The notes under the pieces are model-generated. The model was not told where the DNA came from, did not search any database, and saw only the letters and a program-made list of their open reading frames with translations. Both the position numbers and the translations under genes were made by a program. Positions 12,838 through 24,529 of a stretch of 64,000 bases of DNA are shown in pieces. How positions within the stretch are numbered: position 1 is the first letter of the stretch; each line of letters starts with the position of its first letter. This DNA comes from Symbiodinium sp. CCMP2592 (taxonomy: Eukaryota; Sar; Dinophyceae; Suessiales; Symbiodiniaceae), in contig CAJNDT010000935.1 of assembly GCA_905221615.1 (NCBI GenBank), positions 1 to 64,000 on the forward strand, read 5' to 3'.

Positions 12838-13998
12838 TCAACCTCCTATTAATAACCCCCCCCCTCGATTGATTTGGCGCCCGGGGAGGGGGGATTGATT
12901 ATTGAGGGGGGGCTCGGTGCCGTCGTAGTACAGTAGTATAGTATCACAATAGTACAGTAGTACAGTAGTATAGTACAGTACCAGTACAGTAGTAGCACAG
13001 CCTCTGAGTCCAGCTCTTCCGGCGGACAAGGCACGTTCCCTCCTCCTTTGAAAGCCGAAGCTTTCGCAAGCAAGGGCATGGCTGCTAAAGGTAGGTTATT
13101 CCAATCAACGAAACTGCTCCCACAGCTTGCTTCTCTTTTGAATCCAGAGCTTTCCCAATGAAGGGCTTCGCCTGTAAAGCTTGCTGTCCTTTTCAAGGCC
13201 TTTAAAGGCACCACCAAAAGGCCCTCCCCGGCGGGAGTTTATAATTGAGGGGGTGTTTATAATTGCGAAGAACGGCCTTTGTTAGTACTCCATCAGGATG
13301 GATTGATTTTTGGCTCCGGGAATAAGGAATTTTATTAAAGAAGGCATGGTTTCTGAGGCGCTCTAAATCTGCAATTTCGGAGTCCCGTGGCTTTGGAAGC
13401 TAAAGCTTTCCCAATGAAGGGCTTGGCTTCTAAAGCAAAAGGCCCTCCCCGGCGGGAGTTTGTAATTGAGGGTGGTTTATAATTGCGAAGAACGGCCTTT
13501 GTTAGTACTCCATCAGGATGGATTGATTTTTGGCTCCGGGAATAAGGAATTTGATTAAGGAAGGCGTGGTTTCTGAGGCCCTCTAAATCTGAGTAGCTGC
13601 AGTTTCTCTCTCTTTGCAGACCTGAAGCAGTCGTAGTAGTTGCAGTTTCCCTCTTTCTGCAGACCTCAAGCAGTCCTAGTAGCTGCAGTTTCTCTCTCTC
13701 TGCAGACCTCAAGCTCTCGCAGTAGCTGCAGTTTCTCTCCCTCTCTCTCTCTGCAGACCTCAAGCTCTCGCAGTAGCTGCAGTTTCTCTCTCTCTTTCTC
13801 TGCAGACTTCAAGCTCTCGTAGTAGCTGCAGTTTCTCCCTTTCTCTCTCTCTCTCAACCAACACACAACAACACAGAACAAGAAGTATCTAATTTCGGGC
13901 ATTTTGGCCGGCAGGTTTTGCAATTGAGGGGGGTTTATAATTGAGTTCCGGGGGTGGGGTTTTATAATTGAGGGGGTATTTATAAAAAGTGGGTCAAC
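12838..13998 (+). repeat. Duplicated ~1.2 kb block, copy 1
   Basis: Runs from GTCAACCTCCTATTAATAAC through a TTGATTTGGCGCCCGGGGAG segment, an AGTACAGTAGTATAGTA-type region, a CGGCGGACAAGGCACGTT segment, two internal ~225 bp sub-repeats (from 13213 and 13437) and a CTGCAG-rich minisatellite (about 13595-13850), to AAAAAGTGGGTCAACATTAG. It matches 14093-15248 closely. It lacks ~41 bp present in copy 2 at about 14295-14336 and has a longer CTGCAG region. No gene is apparent. Confidence 0.85.
13595..13850 (+). repeat. CTGCAG-containing minisatellite
   Basis: Five or so ~40 bp units of GTAGCTGCAGTTTCTCTCTC plus TGCAGACCTCAAGC. Unit number differs from the matching region at 14890-15090, as expected for a tandem repeat changing copy number. 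Confidence 0.8.
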
Positions 13999-14000
13999 AT

Positions 14001-14060
<60 letters not shown>

Positions 14061-14092
14061 CAGCAGCAGCAGCAGTAGCAGCAGTAGTAGTA
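14001..14092 (+). repeat. AGT/AGC array between the two block copies
   Basis: (AGT)n followed by (AGC)n and AGTAGTAATGTCAACC. It repeats the junction seen at 12780-12845, so the trinucleotide array is part of the duplicated unit. Confidence 0.9.
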
Positions 14093-15245
14093 ATGTCAAC
14101 CTCCTATTAATAACCCCCCCCCTCGATTGATTTGGCGCCCGGGGAGGGGGGATTGATTATTGAGGGGGGGGTCGGTGCCGTCGTAGTACAGTAGTATAGT
14201 ATCACAATAGTACAGTAGTACAGTAGTATAGTACAGTACCAGTACAGTAGTAGCACAGCCTCTGAGTCCAGCTCTTCCGGCGGACAAGGCACGTTTGGTA
14301 AAGTACCAGCAATGAACAATGATCCTGCTGTCCTCTCCCTCCTCCTTTGAAAGCCGAAGCTTTCGCAAGCAAGGGCATGGCTGCTAAAGGTAAGTTATTC
14401 CAATCAACGAAACTGCTCCCACAGCTTGCTTCTCTTTTGAATCCAGAGCTTTCCCAATGAAGGGCTTCGCCTGTAAAGCTTGCTGTCCTTTTCAAGGCCT
14501 TTAAAGGCACCACCAAAAGGCCCTCCCCGGCGGGAGTTTATAATTGAGGGGGTGTTTATAATTGCGAAGAACGGCCTTTGTTAGTACTCCATCAGGATGG
14601 ATTGATTTTTGGCTCCGGGAATAAGGAACTTTATTAAGGAAGGCATGGTTTCTGAGGCCCTCTAAATCTGCGGTTTCGGAGTCCGGTGGCTTTGGAAGCT
14701 AAAGCTTTCCCAATGAAGGGCTTGGCTTCTGAAGCAAAAGGCCCTCCCCGGCGGGAGTTTATAATTGAGGGGGGTTTATAATTGCGAAGAACGGCCTTTG
14801 TTAGTACAACAATCAGGATGGATTGATTTTTGGCTCCGGGAATAAGGAATTTTATTAAGGAAGGCATGGTTTCTGAGGCCCTCTAAATCTGAGTAGCTGC
14901 AGTTTCTCTCTCTTTGCAGACCTGAAGCAGTCGTAGTAGTTGCAGTTTCCCTCTTTCTGCAGACCTCAAGCAGTCCTAGTAGCTGCAGTTTCTCTCTTTC
15001 TGCAGACCTCAAGCTCTCGCAGTAGCTGCAGTTTCCCTCTCTCTGCAGACCTCAAGCTCTCGTAGTAGCTGCAGTTTCTCCCTTTCTCTCTCTCTCTCTT
15101 TCAACCAACACACAACAACACAGAACAAGAAGTATCTAATTTCGGGCATTTTGGCCGGCAGGTTTTGTAATTGAGGGGGGTTTATAATTGAGTTCCGGGG
15201 GTGGGGTTTTATAATTGAGGGGGTATTTATAAAAAGTAGGTCAAC

Positions 15246-15248
<3 letters not shown>
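14093..15248 (+). repeat. Duplicated ~1.2 kb block, copy 2
   Basis: Near-identical to 12838-13998, offset about 1255 bp. It includes the same two internal ~225 bp sub-repeats (from 14515 and 14740). Differences are a 41 bp insertion at about 14295-14336, a shorter CTGCAG minisatellite and scattered substitutions. Confidence 0.85.
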
Positions 15249-15613
<365 letters not shown>

Positions 15614-18094
15614 GTAGCAGCAGCAGCTCTAGTAGTAGCAGTGGTAGTAGAAGCAGTACGAAAACAACAATCGTCGACATCGGCGTAGTACGAGTAGGAA
15701 ACAAGAACGCTCCTGGACAAGCCCTTGAGCCCAGTACTTTGCCCCCGAGCCTCCGTGCCTAAATGTACATCATCCTCCTACCCTGAAGCCCGACGAGGTC
15801 GCCCTTCATGTCAGCAAGCGCTGTGTACCATGTCTATTCTTCACACGCAAGGGCGACGGTTGCCGGCAGGTGGGGGACCAACGGGCAACAGTTGGGGTTT
15901 AGGAGTTTACGATAGCCGGCATTTCCTATCATAAACCGAGGTGCCTAGTTTGGGTCTTGTTGCCCCTGGGGGTCAGATTTGAGGAAAATCAGCACGAAGA
16001 AGGATTGAACACCATGTGACGAGCTCTGCAGGTGTGATCGACAGGCAGAGCCGTTCTTGAGATCAAGATGGGCTTTTGCACAGTAGTGGGAAGTAGGCCT
16101 AAATATTTACCCGTGCTGATTTTTACCGTTTACATGTTTATGGGCTTGCAGAGCTCCTTAGCTACTATGACATACTCTTCAGTTTTCCCGCATGTTTTTG
16201 TGCGTCCCACTATATTTGAGGGTTTTGGAAGTATGTAGGATGCTAATCTTCAAGCCTTCACCCGTCGTCAATCCTATTGTAGGGGCCTCAGCAATGATGT
16301 TCAGCATTCCTGTATTTGTCCGCTAAGTTCACATGTTTATACACTAGAACCCAGAGTAAGCCCTTATTCCCTTATTTAGGGTTCAGGCTCCCGTATAAGC
16401 CCCTTTAAACCAAAAAGGGCACCCTTTTTTACTCCTAGGTTACTCTTAGGTCTAGTACATTGACATACCCAAAAGTTAGAGTCGGATCTTGGGGCCCCTT
16501 TATTACGCCCCATGGCACATGGGGCTGTGGGGTTTTGAACCACAAGTTTGCAGCACAGGCGAATCCAGAATGTTCACAACAGTGTTTGTCGCTTTGAGAG
16601 TTTAGGGTTTAGAACTTCGGCTCCCCTGCTACGGATCTCGGATGTCATGTAACGTGCCACAACCAAACGGGATCCATAGCAGATCGGGCTTCTAATGACC
16701 TTAAATTACGCTGCTGAATAACGCCTTAGTTCTACGGATCTAGAGCGAGAACATGTTGCTATATTACCTTAAGTCCTTCAACAAGATCCCAAGAGACCAT
16801 GAACCCTCCGTGCATTTTGATTGAGTGTGCGACTGGGTTAGGGATGTTTAGGGTTAAATCTTACCCTAAGCCCGAAAATCCCTGCCTCAGGGTGATTCTT
16901 GCACTCATTGCCACTTCTGCAGCGAGCGAGAAGTCAGGACCAGAGTGTTTCTCCTGATCTTATGCTACGGTTTCAGGGTAAAGGTTTTACCTCAACCCCG
17001 CAAAAGCATGTCAAACCAAGGCCCAAGACCGGTGAAAGGCTATTATTCTTCATACTTTTGGTGTCCAGGTAGGTTTAGGTGTTTGCGCCCGAAGCTGGGA
17101 AGGCCCCTCACCTACACCCTGGAACCATCATGACTGGCTTTGCGCTAACCCCTAAAGGATCTTGATGGTTGCTCAAGTGTGTTTTCAGGTCGGGAACCTT
17201 CATGTTGTGATGCTTTCGTGGCGTGCCCCTAAACCCTAAATTCAACAGGTCGTAAGTACCTACCCACGGAGTTGTTTGTTAGGAAGTTAGGACCCTTTGG
17301 GCAGGTTGTCTTGATTCTGTGCCCCTAAACCCTAAAAGCCTAGCCGTGGTTCCCTCTATTCACTGCCAGGCTGCGAGCTAGGGTGCGGGTTTCGGTCGGG
17401 GGTTCAGGCTTCGGGGATCAGGGTTTAGGGATGTTTGGGGCTTATCTTTTAGGGTTTATAGGTTTAGGCTTAGGCTTTAGCTTAGGACTTGTCATAGTGT
17501 TGAGTTCAGGACAAAGTAAACGGACGCAGGCACGTGCTGCTTGGTGGCTTGGGCATCACTCCAGGCCGGAGCTCGTGCAAAGGTACCGACCAGGAGCAAT
17601 AATCTTTTCTCGGTTGTCAGCTTACAGCGTTACAGACTTGAATAAGTACCGATATCTCCCGGTCTAGGGTTCAGGGTTTTTTTGGGGGTGTGGTCCATGT
17701 ACCCAAATCGTATATGCTTTGGCTTTACTCTAGTCCCAATATAGCTACGTTGGTGCTAACGCTTGCGCTATTCGGGGTCCCTCAGGGTTATTCCCTGGAC
17801 CCAGGATCTAGCATTGAGTTACGGTGAGAAAATCCCAAAAGCCTATCCCGTATTAAGGCCCCGAGCATTCGGGAACGCTCGCTGTTGCAACATATTCAGG
17901 AGCATTGCCTGCCAGGATGGAGGGCCGGGAAAATGAGGGTTTAATATAACGACCTTCATCATTCTGCATACTATGGTTCCTGACTATAACGCTAGTATAA
18001 TGATATACCCCAGATCCCTATTCTAGTTATTAATTAAGGCGCCTATATTAATCTTCGAGGCGCACCCTAGGCCCTCCCGTAAAGTTGTGCAAAG
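15614..18094. other. Gene-free stretch with small dispersed repeats
   Basis: No supported gene. Holds a ~110 bp dispersed repeat at 16347-16460, TTTAGGG-like words (for example 17400-17470), one end of the GGTCCATGTACC family near 17692, and a diverged MITE-like right end CTAGTTATTAATTAAGGCGC at about 18025-18050. Short open frames such as 17383-17667 (+) read GGGTTTAGG-type sequence and are not called. Confidence 0.5.
16347..16460 (+). repeat. ~110 bp dispersed repeat, GGCACC/GGTCTAGTAC family
   Basis: Sequence from AGTAAGCCCTTATTCCCTTA through AAAAAGGGCACCCTTTTTTA to GTTACTCTTAGGTCTAGTAC. Diverged copies lie at 34662-34760 and about 36860-36955. Confidence 0.65.
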
Positions 18095-18099
18095 ATGAC

Positions 18100-18192
18100 C
18101 CTAAACCCTGAACTAAACCCTAAACCCTGAACCCTAGACCCTAAACCCTAAACCCTAGACCCTAAACCCTAGACCCTAAACCCTAAACCCTG
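18100..18192 (-). repeat. Interstitial CCCTAAA telomere-like array
   Basis: About a dozen CCCTAAA and CCCTAGA/CCCTGAA variants in near-perfect 7 bp register. It faces the TTTAGGG array at 18290-18420. Confidence 0.88.
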
Positions 18193-18289
18193 GTTCCGCC
18201 GTAGAAGCCGCAAGGACTCGCCGAAATCGCCTTCAGCTCGAGTCTCGCAAAGCTCAGCCACTTCGGTACATCAAGGATTTAAAGAACTA

Positions 18290-18420
18290 TATAGGGTTTA
18301 GGCTTTAGGGTTAATTTAGGGTTTAGGCTTTAGGGTTTATTTTGGGTTTAGGGTTTAGGGTTTATTTAGGGTTTAGGGTTAGGGTGTGTTTAGGGTTTAG
18401 GGTTTATTTAGGGTGTAGGT
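18290..18420 (+). repeat. Interstitial TTTAGGG telomere-like array
   Basis: TTTAGGG units in higher-order groups of the form TTTATTTAGGGTTTAGGG. It lies ~100 bp from the CCCTAAA array and in inverted orientation to it. Confidence 0.88.
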
Positions 18421-19688
18421 AGCCACGGTTAACCTGTTGTGGTTGCTAGTGCAATATGTCTGTTTCCAACTTCTACCCAGCCTGGAGATGGCTGCGAAAA
18501 TGCTGGGCTGAGAAGAGAAGTGGGGCAGGGAAGTTACAGTTACGCATGTCTAGTTTTGATGAAGAAGATGATGACTAGGGTGTTGATGTCGATGTTTGCT
18601 GATGATGCAGCTGACGATGGTGATGGGTGATGTTGCATCGGAGGACGTTCTTTCCACTGCTGCTGCATCAGCTTTTTGTCGATGTCAGTCCCTGGACCCT
18701 TCTAAATGTTAAGAAATCAATGAAACCTAGAGAATTCTCCAAAACCAGATACCCTCCGCGGTAAGAGGCCAACATGACACGGGTCTTTTGGCTAGCACCC
18801 TGAAATAATGGCGTAGGCTGATAAACGCCAAATACGCCAAGGATGCGCTGGCAATGGGGTTGTTAACTAGTCAACCTCTTTATCTAGAGCCCCAACACCC
18901 TCAATCTCCCATCTAGGCACGAAAGCCTAAACCCATACTCTTGTCCCTGAGCCCCAAACCTGAAATCCCAAACATCCTGAAGCCCTGCGCCTGCCAGCGC
19001 CAGATCCTACACCGTGACGCCTAAAGCCCGAAGTCCAAGCGATGGAACAAGCCCTCAAGGAAGTAATATAGGGGTTTGAAAACCAACCGGGCATGACATC
19101 CTCTCGTAGTCCCGGTACAAAAGTTCATGGTCGTGTTTAAGGCGACGACCCAATCGACTGCGAGTTATCTCGAACAAGTTGTATAGGTCTAGGGTTTAGG
19201 GTGTTCGTTCAAGGTGTACTGCTATTGCTTAGGTTCTGCATTCAATTTTTTTGGCTTTCCTCCAATTACCGGCGGGCTCCGAGAGCACGGCGCTTATGCT
19301 TCCCCCCCCACCATTAATAACTGGTGGGGACACCCACAGCCCTTCCTTCCCCCGAGGCCCTAAACCCAAAACCCCCCGCCAAGAGCACCCCCCAAGAATC
19401 CCAAGAACTGCTGCGATTCCATGTTGTCGAAACCAAGAAGCAGACCATGTATTGTAATTTACGTTGAATGCTGCTCTCCGTGATGCCCTCCCACACGGAT
19501 CCTCCGTAAATTGCCAGCTGGGTTTAGGGTTTGGGGTGCACCGCACCGCAGCGGCGCCAATTCACATTCGGACCCAGGGGCCGGATCTGCACCACATCAT
19601 GTAAATTGTAGGAGACTCCTGTGGGGAGCCGTTTTGGAGGGGGCGCCGTGCAAGCAGCTTTCTTTGCTCGAACTTAACCCCAGAGTGT
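18421..19688. other. Gene-free stretch
   Basis: Nothing supported. A GATGATG/GATGTCGATG-rich patch lies at about 18555-18680. Overlapping open frames on both strands at 19229-19546 have no motifs. Confidence 0.45.
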
Positions 19689-19786
19689 TAATATAGGGCC
19701 TCTATAATTACGAATACAGTTTTGAGATGTTTTGAGGGTTCCTCACTATAAATATAGCATAGTGGGCCCTATTAAAGCCCCTACAT
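19689..19786. mobile_element. MITE-like element, GGGGCCTTAATAATTA family
   Basis: Left end TAATATAGGGCCTCTATAAT, right end GCCCTATTAAAGCCCCTACA. Interior GAGGGTTCCTCACTATAA corresponds to the interior of the other copies. Diverged. Confidence 0.5.
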
Positions 19787-19873
19787 CACCAAAGCCATAT
19801 TCCAATTTTCCGGCCCTGACATTATTGGGGACCTTCCATCTGGGTTTTGGATAGGTACTTAGGGCTTTGTGTT

Positions 19874-19991
19874 ATGTGGTAGTTTCCGAAAATAGGGGAC
19901 CATAATTATGGACCCTAAATATAGCAGGATCCTATATTAAGAGGACCCTAAAATAACATAAAGTACCCCTGATTTTCGGAAACTGCCATGT
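19874..19991. mobile_element. MITE-like element, TTTCCGAAAATAGGGG family
   Basis: Left end TAGTTTCCGAAAATAGGGGA and complementary right end CCCTGATTTTCGGAAACTGC, ~118 bp overall. Second full-length copy of the element at 7975-8086. Confidence 0.68.
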
Positions 19992-20286
19992 AGGGTTCAG
20001 AGTTTCAGGGTCAGGGTTGAGGGTTTGGGCATTCGGATCCGGGATTGGTGTTTTAGTTCTCCGGGTTGGCCAGGGTTTAGGCTGGGTTTTGGCTGAGACC
20101 CGGAATCCTTAGGCCCAAATCATAATCGTAAACCCTCATCCCATAAAGGTGGAATCTCGTCGTCCTCTTTCTTCTTTCAGGTCTAAGGTTTTCGGTTTAG
20201 GGCAAGGGCCCATGGATTGCAGGGCTTAGGATTTTGCCACAGGTTTTGTGTGAGTCCCGCCCTTGGCCACGTAGAACTCAGATATC

Positions 20287-20394
20287 ATATGGGGTAGTTG
20301 TTTAAGTAGGGCCCCTTTTGGGTCCCTAGAACAGTACGGCACCCTTGTAGAAAGGATCCTGAAAAGGACCCCACTTTAGTGAACCGCCCATGTG
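20287..20394. mobile_element. Short inverted-repeat element
   Basis: Left ATGGGGTAGTTGTTTAAGTA followed by GGGCCCC, right GGACCCCACTTTAGTGAACC followed by GCCCAT. The ends are complementary with several mismatches. The right end resembles that of the element at 10430-10552. Confidence 0.5.
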
Positions 20395-21124
20395 ACGCCC
20401 GAACCCAGCCCCAGGAAGCTGGGGAAGCCGTTCGTAGCCGGCTGCTTTGAGCAGCCAAGGTTGACCTTCGACCTTTGAGGCGTTTAGGGTTTTTTTGGTT
20501 TAGGGATTGGGGGTTCAGGGTCTACAGTTTAGGGTTTAGGGGGGTTTGGGGTGTAGGGTTGAGGGCTTAGGGGTTATTACCGTGACCTTCAGATGTAATA
20601 CCTTGTTTGATTACCTTAGTTTCTCACTGTAGGATCCTGGCAAGAGCCATGAGCACAAAGAATGCACTGCTTTCTACTAGGGTCTAAGTAAGTGAAGCTT
20701 GGCATGATTTCATTTGCAAGCCAGCAAGATGTTCCATTGTCTAGTCTTCAGGAGCAAGGTCGGGTTCAGAGTTTGCTAATGCTTCTACTGACAGTGTTAG
20801 CAGGGCCTGTGAATTCAACCCTAAACCCTGTGCCTGGCATCGCCACGTGACATCGGGGCGGCTCAGAGCCCCCATACCTCCAGACTCCTAAGGATACGGG
20901 GTTTGGGGTCTAGTAAGGAAGCCGAGGCATTTTTGGACTAGTTTTCCAATCTGTTCAGGCCTTAAGCGAAAGTAAACTGTAGACCTGATGATAGTCTCCT
21001 TCAGCAAGAAGGATCAACAAAAGGAATCGTGGATTTCATGGCCTTGAACACAGCCATTCGTGAATAGCCATCAATTTGATTTTATAGGTTTTCCTCATTA
21101 TGGATAGTTAACTATACTATACTA

Positions 21125-21208
21125 CTATAGGGGCCTAAACAATTACGTTTCCTTGTTATACTGGAAGTATGATGGGCCCCAAAACCTTATTCTTCAGGCC
21201 CCTACATA
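21125..21208. mobile_element. MITE-like element, GGGGCCTTAATAATTA family (short)
   Basis: CTATAGGGGCCTAAACAATT at the left and TATTCTTCAGGCCCCTACAT at the right bracket ~84 bp, with the family's ATGATGGGCCCC interior. Confidence 0.5.
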
Positions 21209-21451
21209 CCTTCCCCAAGCCAAATTCTGGTTCTTCAGCCCCCCCGCCTCGTAGTTTGCACGAGAGCAGCAGGGGCTCCAGTCAAAGCTTTAAAGTTTAA
21301 GGTTGGGTTTAGGGTTTAGGGGTTGGAGCTAGAAAGTTTAGTCTGAAGGCTGATGGGCTTGCAGGGTAGGGTTTCGGATTTCAGAGTTAAGGGCTTTGGG
21401 GCTAGGCTGCCCCCTTCCTGTTCTCAACCTCGAGCCCGACACCCCGAACCG

Positions 21452-21488
21452 CAACCCTAAACCCTAAACCCTAAACCCTAAACCCTAA
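21452..21488 (-). repeat. Short CCCTAAA run
   Basis: Five consecutive perfect or near-perfect CCCTAAA heptamers, one of the cleanest telomere-type runs in the window. Confidence 0.85.
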
Positions 21489-22809
21489 GCAGATGAGGCT
21501 TTGGAGTTTAGGGTTCCCTGTCTTCCCTCTGCGCAGGTAAGCTGAGGGTTTGGAGATGGAGTGAGCTGACCCTCGGTGTAATGCCGAGTTCAGCAGCAAT
21601 AACTTAGTGAATGTGAGGGATCCTTTTGTCTGTGGTATTTGGGTTTTCCATGTTTTGAAATGACAGAAAGCCGCTAAACGGTGCCTCCTCTAATCTCCTG
21701 ATTGTCTTTGCTGACAGGGGCCAAAACTAGTTCTCAGCAGGTGTAACGGGCCTTTAATTAGGCACAGGCTTGATGACTAAAATCGTTGTACTTTCAGGGT
21801 GTAGGCTGCTTTGGCCCGAGAGTGAGTCCTAGGGTTCAGGGTTAAGCGTCCGGGGTTCAGGATTTTTGGAAGTTACATGGATCCTTCTGGAGAGATACCG
21901 ACTACGCTGTCGTCGGTCCTGGAGTACCGGCCTTGATACTTCTTGCCTTCCGGATTTCGTTGGGAACGACTGTAGAATTCACTTCCGGTACTTCCGTTTC
22001 AAAGCAGGGTACTCCGGGTCCCAAACAGAGAGATGGAAGTGGTGTTGGTAGAAAGCTTTTGAGACTTGAGTTGACCTCCACAGGGCAGAACCAGCCGTCT
22101 TCCTGCAAGAGATTGCCGTTTAATGCCGTTGCGAGATGTGAAACTAATAACATCAATATGCTTGCCTGTTGCTTCCCATCGACGTTGCTGAGGCTTAGCG
22201 AACAACGTTGTGGATTTTATTGTGCCGTTTGGCAGGGCTGAGCTTTCGTTTAACGGTTCGTCACAAATCTGCAACCCCATGTTTTGTGTGTCGTCCGCAG
22301 AGAACAATGCTTTCATAGTGCTCCTAAACCTTAAACTCTAGACCGTGGCAACAACGATGCTGGCACAAGCCTCTGTTGGCAAACCATACCCCAGTCTAAC
22401 CATCTTAGGTCGGTCCCGCTTTCGGAAATTGCCAATATTATTTGGTGCTGCTGACTGTAATCATGGTATCATAAACCCCAAGCCCCATTAGAATCATTAA
22501 GGCCGGGCCCCTATATCAGCTGTTCTTTTGTGAAGGCATACTCTTACCTTCGACTTCCTACACTAGTCCCTTGTGTTTCTGTGAGAGGGGCTTGTACCGA
22601 AGATACAGCAGTTCACCCTGAACCCTAAACCGAGTTTCTGCCAAAGAGGTCCCTGAAGTGTCAAATACTTGCCGAGCATCAGATTTCTGAACCGAGAGCA
22701 TCTCAGCTCACCTTCCGTAATCCGGTAAGAGTCTGTTTGTACGGGTTTAGGGCGTTTAGGGTTAAGGATTTAGTTGCATACGTGTAAATACATTGCTTAT
22801 AAATAGAAA

Positions 22810-23360
22810 AAGAAATATATATATATATATATATACATACATATGCAGAGAGAGAGAGTGTGTGTGAGATAGAGTCATGTACATATCTACACCTCAGGCC
22901 GCAAGCCCTGCGCACATATCTTGATTTGTACCTATATCTACATCTCTATATATATATATATATATATATCTCTCTCTCTCTCTCTCTCTCCCGGTCTATT
23001 TCACCTTAGCTATGCTGGGTCAGCTGTATCAATATCAACATATTTCTCTATGGTTATCTGTACCTAAATCTAAACCAGCATCTCTACCGATATCTAAATT
23101 CATGTATGTCTGTGCCCCTAGCTATCTAGCTATCGATCTATCTATTTTTAAGTATATATACATTTACATATATCTGTATCCCTGCCTGCATTTATATCTA
23201 AGTCTGTACCAATAAACCTACATCCGTATATACATATTTCAATCTCTATGAGCATGTCTGTATTCGAAGCTAGGCTTTTATACCGATAAATCTTTTCACA
23301 TATGCATGTAATGTATGCATGCATGCAGGCAGGTATCTGTGTGTTCATGTGTGTACATGC

Positions 23361-23398
<38 letters not shown>

Positions 23399-23407
23399 AT
23401 TATATAC

Positions 23408-23438
<31 letters not shown>

Positions 23439-23645
23439 TCTGTAGATGTATTGATAACATCCAAACCCGTGTGTCTACATATATGATACCACACTTGCTT
23501 ACCCATGCACACGCATGCACACACACACACACACACACGCACGCACACGCACACGCACACGCACACACACACACACACACACACAAACAGACACACACAC
23601 ACACACACACACACAGACACACACACACACACACACGCACACACA
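22810..23645. repeat. Cluster of TA, TC, TATCTA and CA microsatellites
   Basis: TATATA tracts at about 22815-22835, 22950-22970, 23358-23386 and 23413-23440, a TCTCTC run at 22970-22990, degenerate TATCTA/TGTATC words between them, and a CA/CG-interrupted (CA)n tract at 23519-23645. No gene. Tyr-Ile and His-Thr frames are repeat artefacts. Confidence 0.85.
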
Positions 23646-23696
23646 GGCAACATGGAATAGGGTATACGAAGATTCGTGTATACGAAAATGACTTTA

Positions 23697-24325
23697 CCAG
23701 AGGCCCGGCTGCATTAAAACCAGCATTAAACAATAAACTTTAATGCAGCCCGGCCCGTGGAACCAAGAACCAAGATGCCCAGGAGTCTTGAATCCTGAAT
23801 CTTGGTTCCACGGGCACCGGCCGGGCTGCATTAAAATCTGCATTAAAAAATTACACGCGGCCGGTGGAACCAAGAACCAAGATGCCCAGGAGTCTTGAAT
23901 CTTGGATCTTGGTTGCGCGGGCACCGGCCGGGCTGCATCAAAATCTGCATTAGAAAATTAGATTTTAGTGCACCCAAGCCCGTGGAACCAAGAACCAAGA
24001 TGCCCAGGAGTCTTGAATCTTGGATCTTGTTTCCGCAGGCACTGGCTGGGCTGCATTAGAATCTGCATTAAAAAAAATTAAATTTTAATGCACCCAGGCC
24101 CGTGGAACCAAGATTCAGGATTCGAGACTCCTGGGCATCTTGGTCCTTGGATCTTGGTTCCACGGGCCGGGCTGCATTAGAATTTACTTTTTTTGAAGCA
24201 AATTTTAATGCAGCCCGGCCGGTGCCCGTGGAACCAAGATTCAGGATTCAAGACTCCTGGGCATGGGCTGCATGAAACATTAATTTTTTAGTGCTGGTTT
24301 TAATGCAGCCAATCCGCTGGAAACC
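23697..24325. repeat. Hairpin-rich repeat cluster (GGAACCAAGATGCCCAGG)
   Basis: Three forward copies of GTGGAACCAAGAACCAAGAT followed by GCCCAGGAGTCTTGAAT (from about 23756, 23862 and 23983) and two reverse-complement copies (about 24112-24165 and 24230-24268). They alternate with a second word, GGGCTGCATTAAAATCTGCA, and its complement TTTTAATGCAGCCCGG. Many nested hairpins are possible. No ORF is conserved across units. Confidence 0.82.
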
Positions 24326-24529
24326 ATGTAAATATTTACGAAACATAGCGGTTTGCCGTTTTATGTGTCAAATGGCCACTCCTGCAGTGAAGATTAGCGA
24401 ATGGATTGCTGTGCTTGACAGTTTGATCGCATGACAACAAATGTGTGATGACCCAAGCTGCAGCTAGTCAAAATCAAGTGATCTTGAACTTCCAGCTCCA
24501 GTCCTGTCCTTGTGAACAGAAAAATTACT

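Larger units (their letters stand above)
20395..22790. other. Gene-free stretch
   Basis: No supported gene. Contains a MITE-like copy at 21125-21208, a CCCTAAA run at 21452-21488 and TTTAGGG-like words near 20475-20575 and 21300. Overlapping open frames on both strands around 21866-22316 show no family motif and are not called. Confidence 0.5.

Noticed and set aside
12419..12872. Poly-Ser, poly-Val/Ala and poly-Leu frames
   Set aside because: Phases of the AGC/AGT array; not genes.
18100..18420. True chromosome end or telomere-telomere fusion
   Set aside because: Sequence continues for tens of kb on both sides, and array orientation is opposite to a head-to-head fusion.
22703..23743. Open frames rich in Tyr-Ile, His-Thr or Cys-Val
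   Set aside because: Translations of TA, CA and TATC microsatellites.
23697..24325. CRISPR-like array
   Set aside because: Units invert, spacers are not of uniform length, and there are no cas genes; context is eukaryotic.
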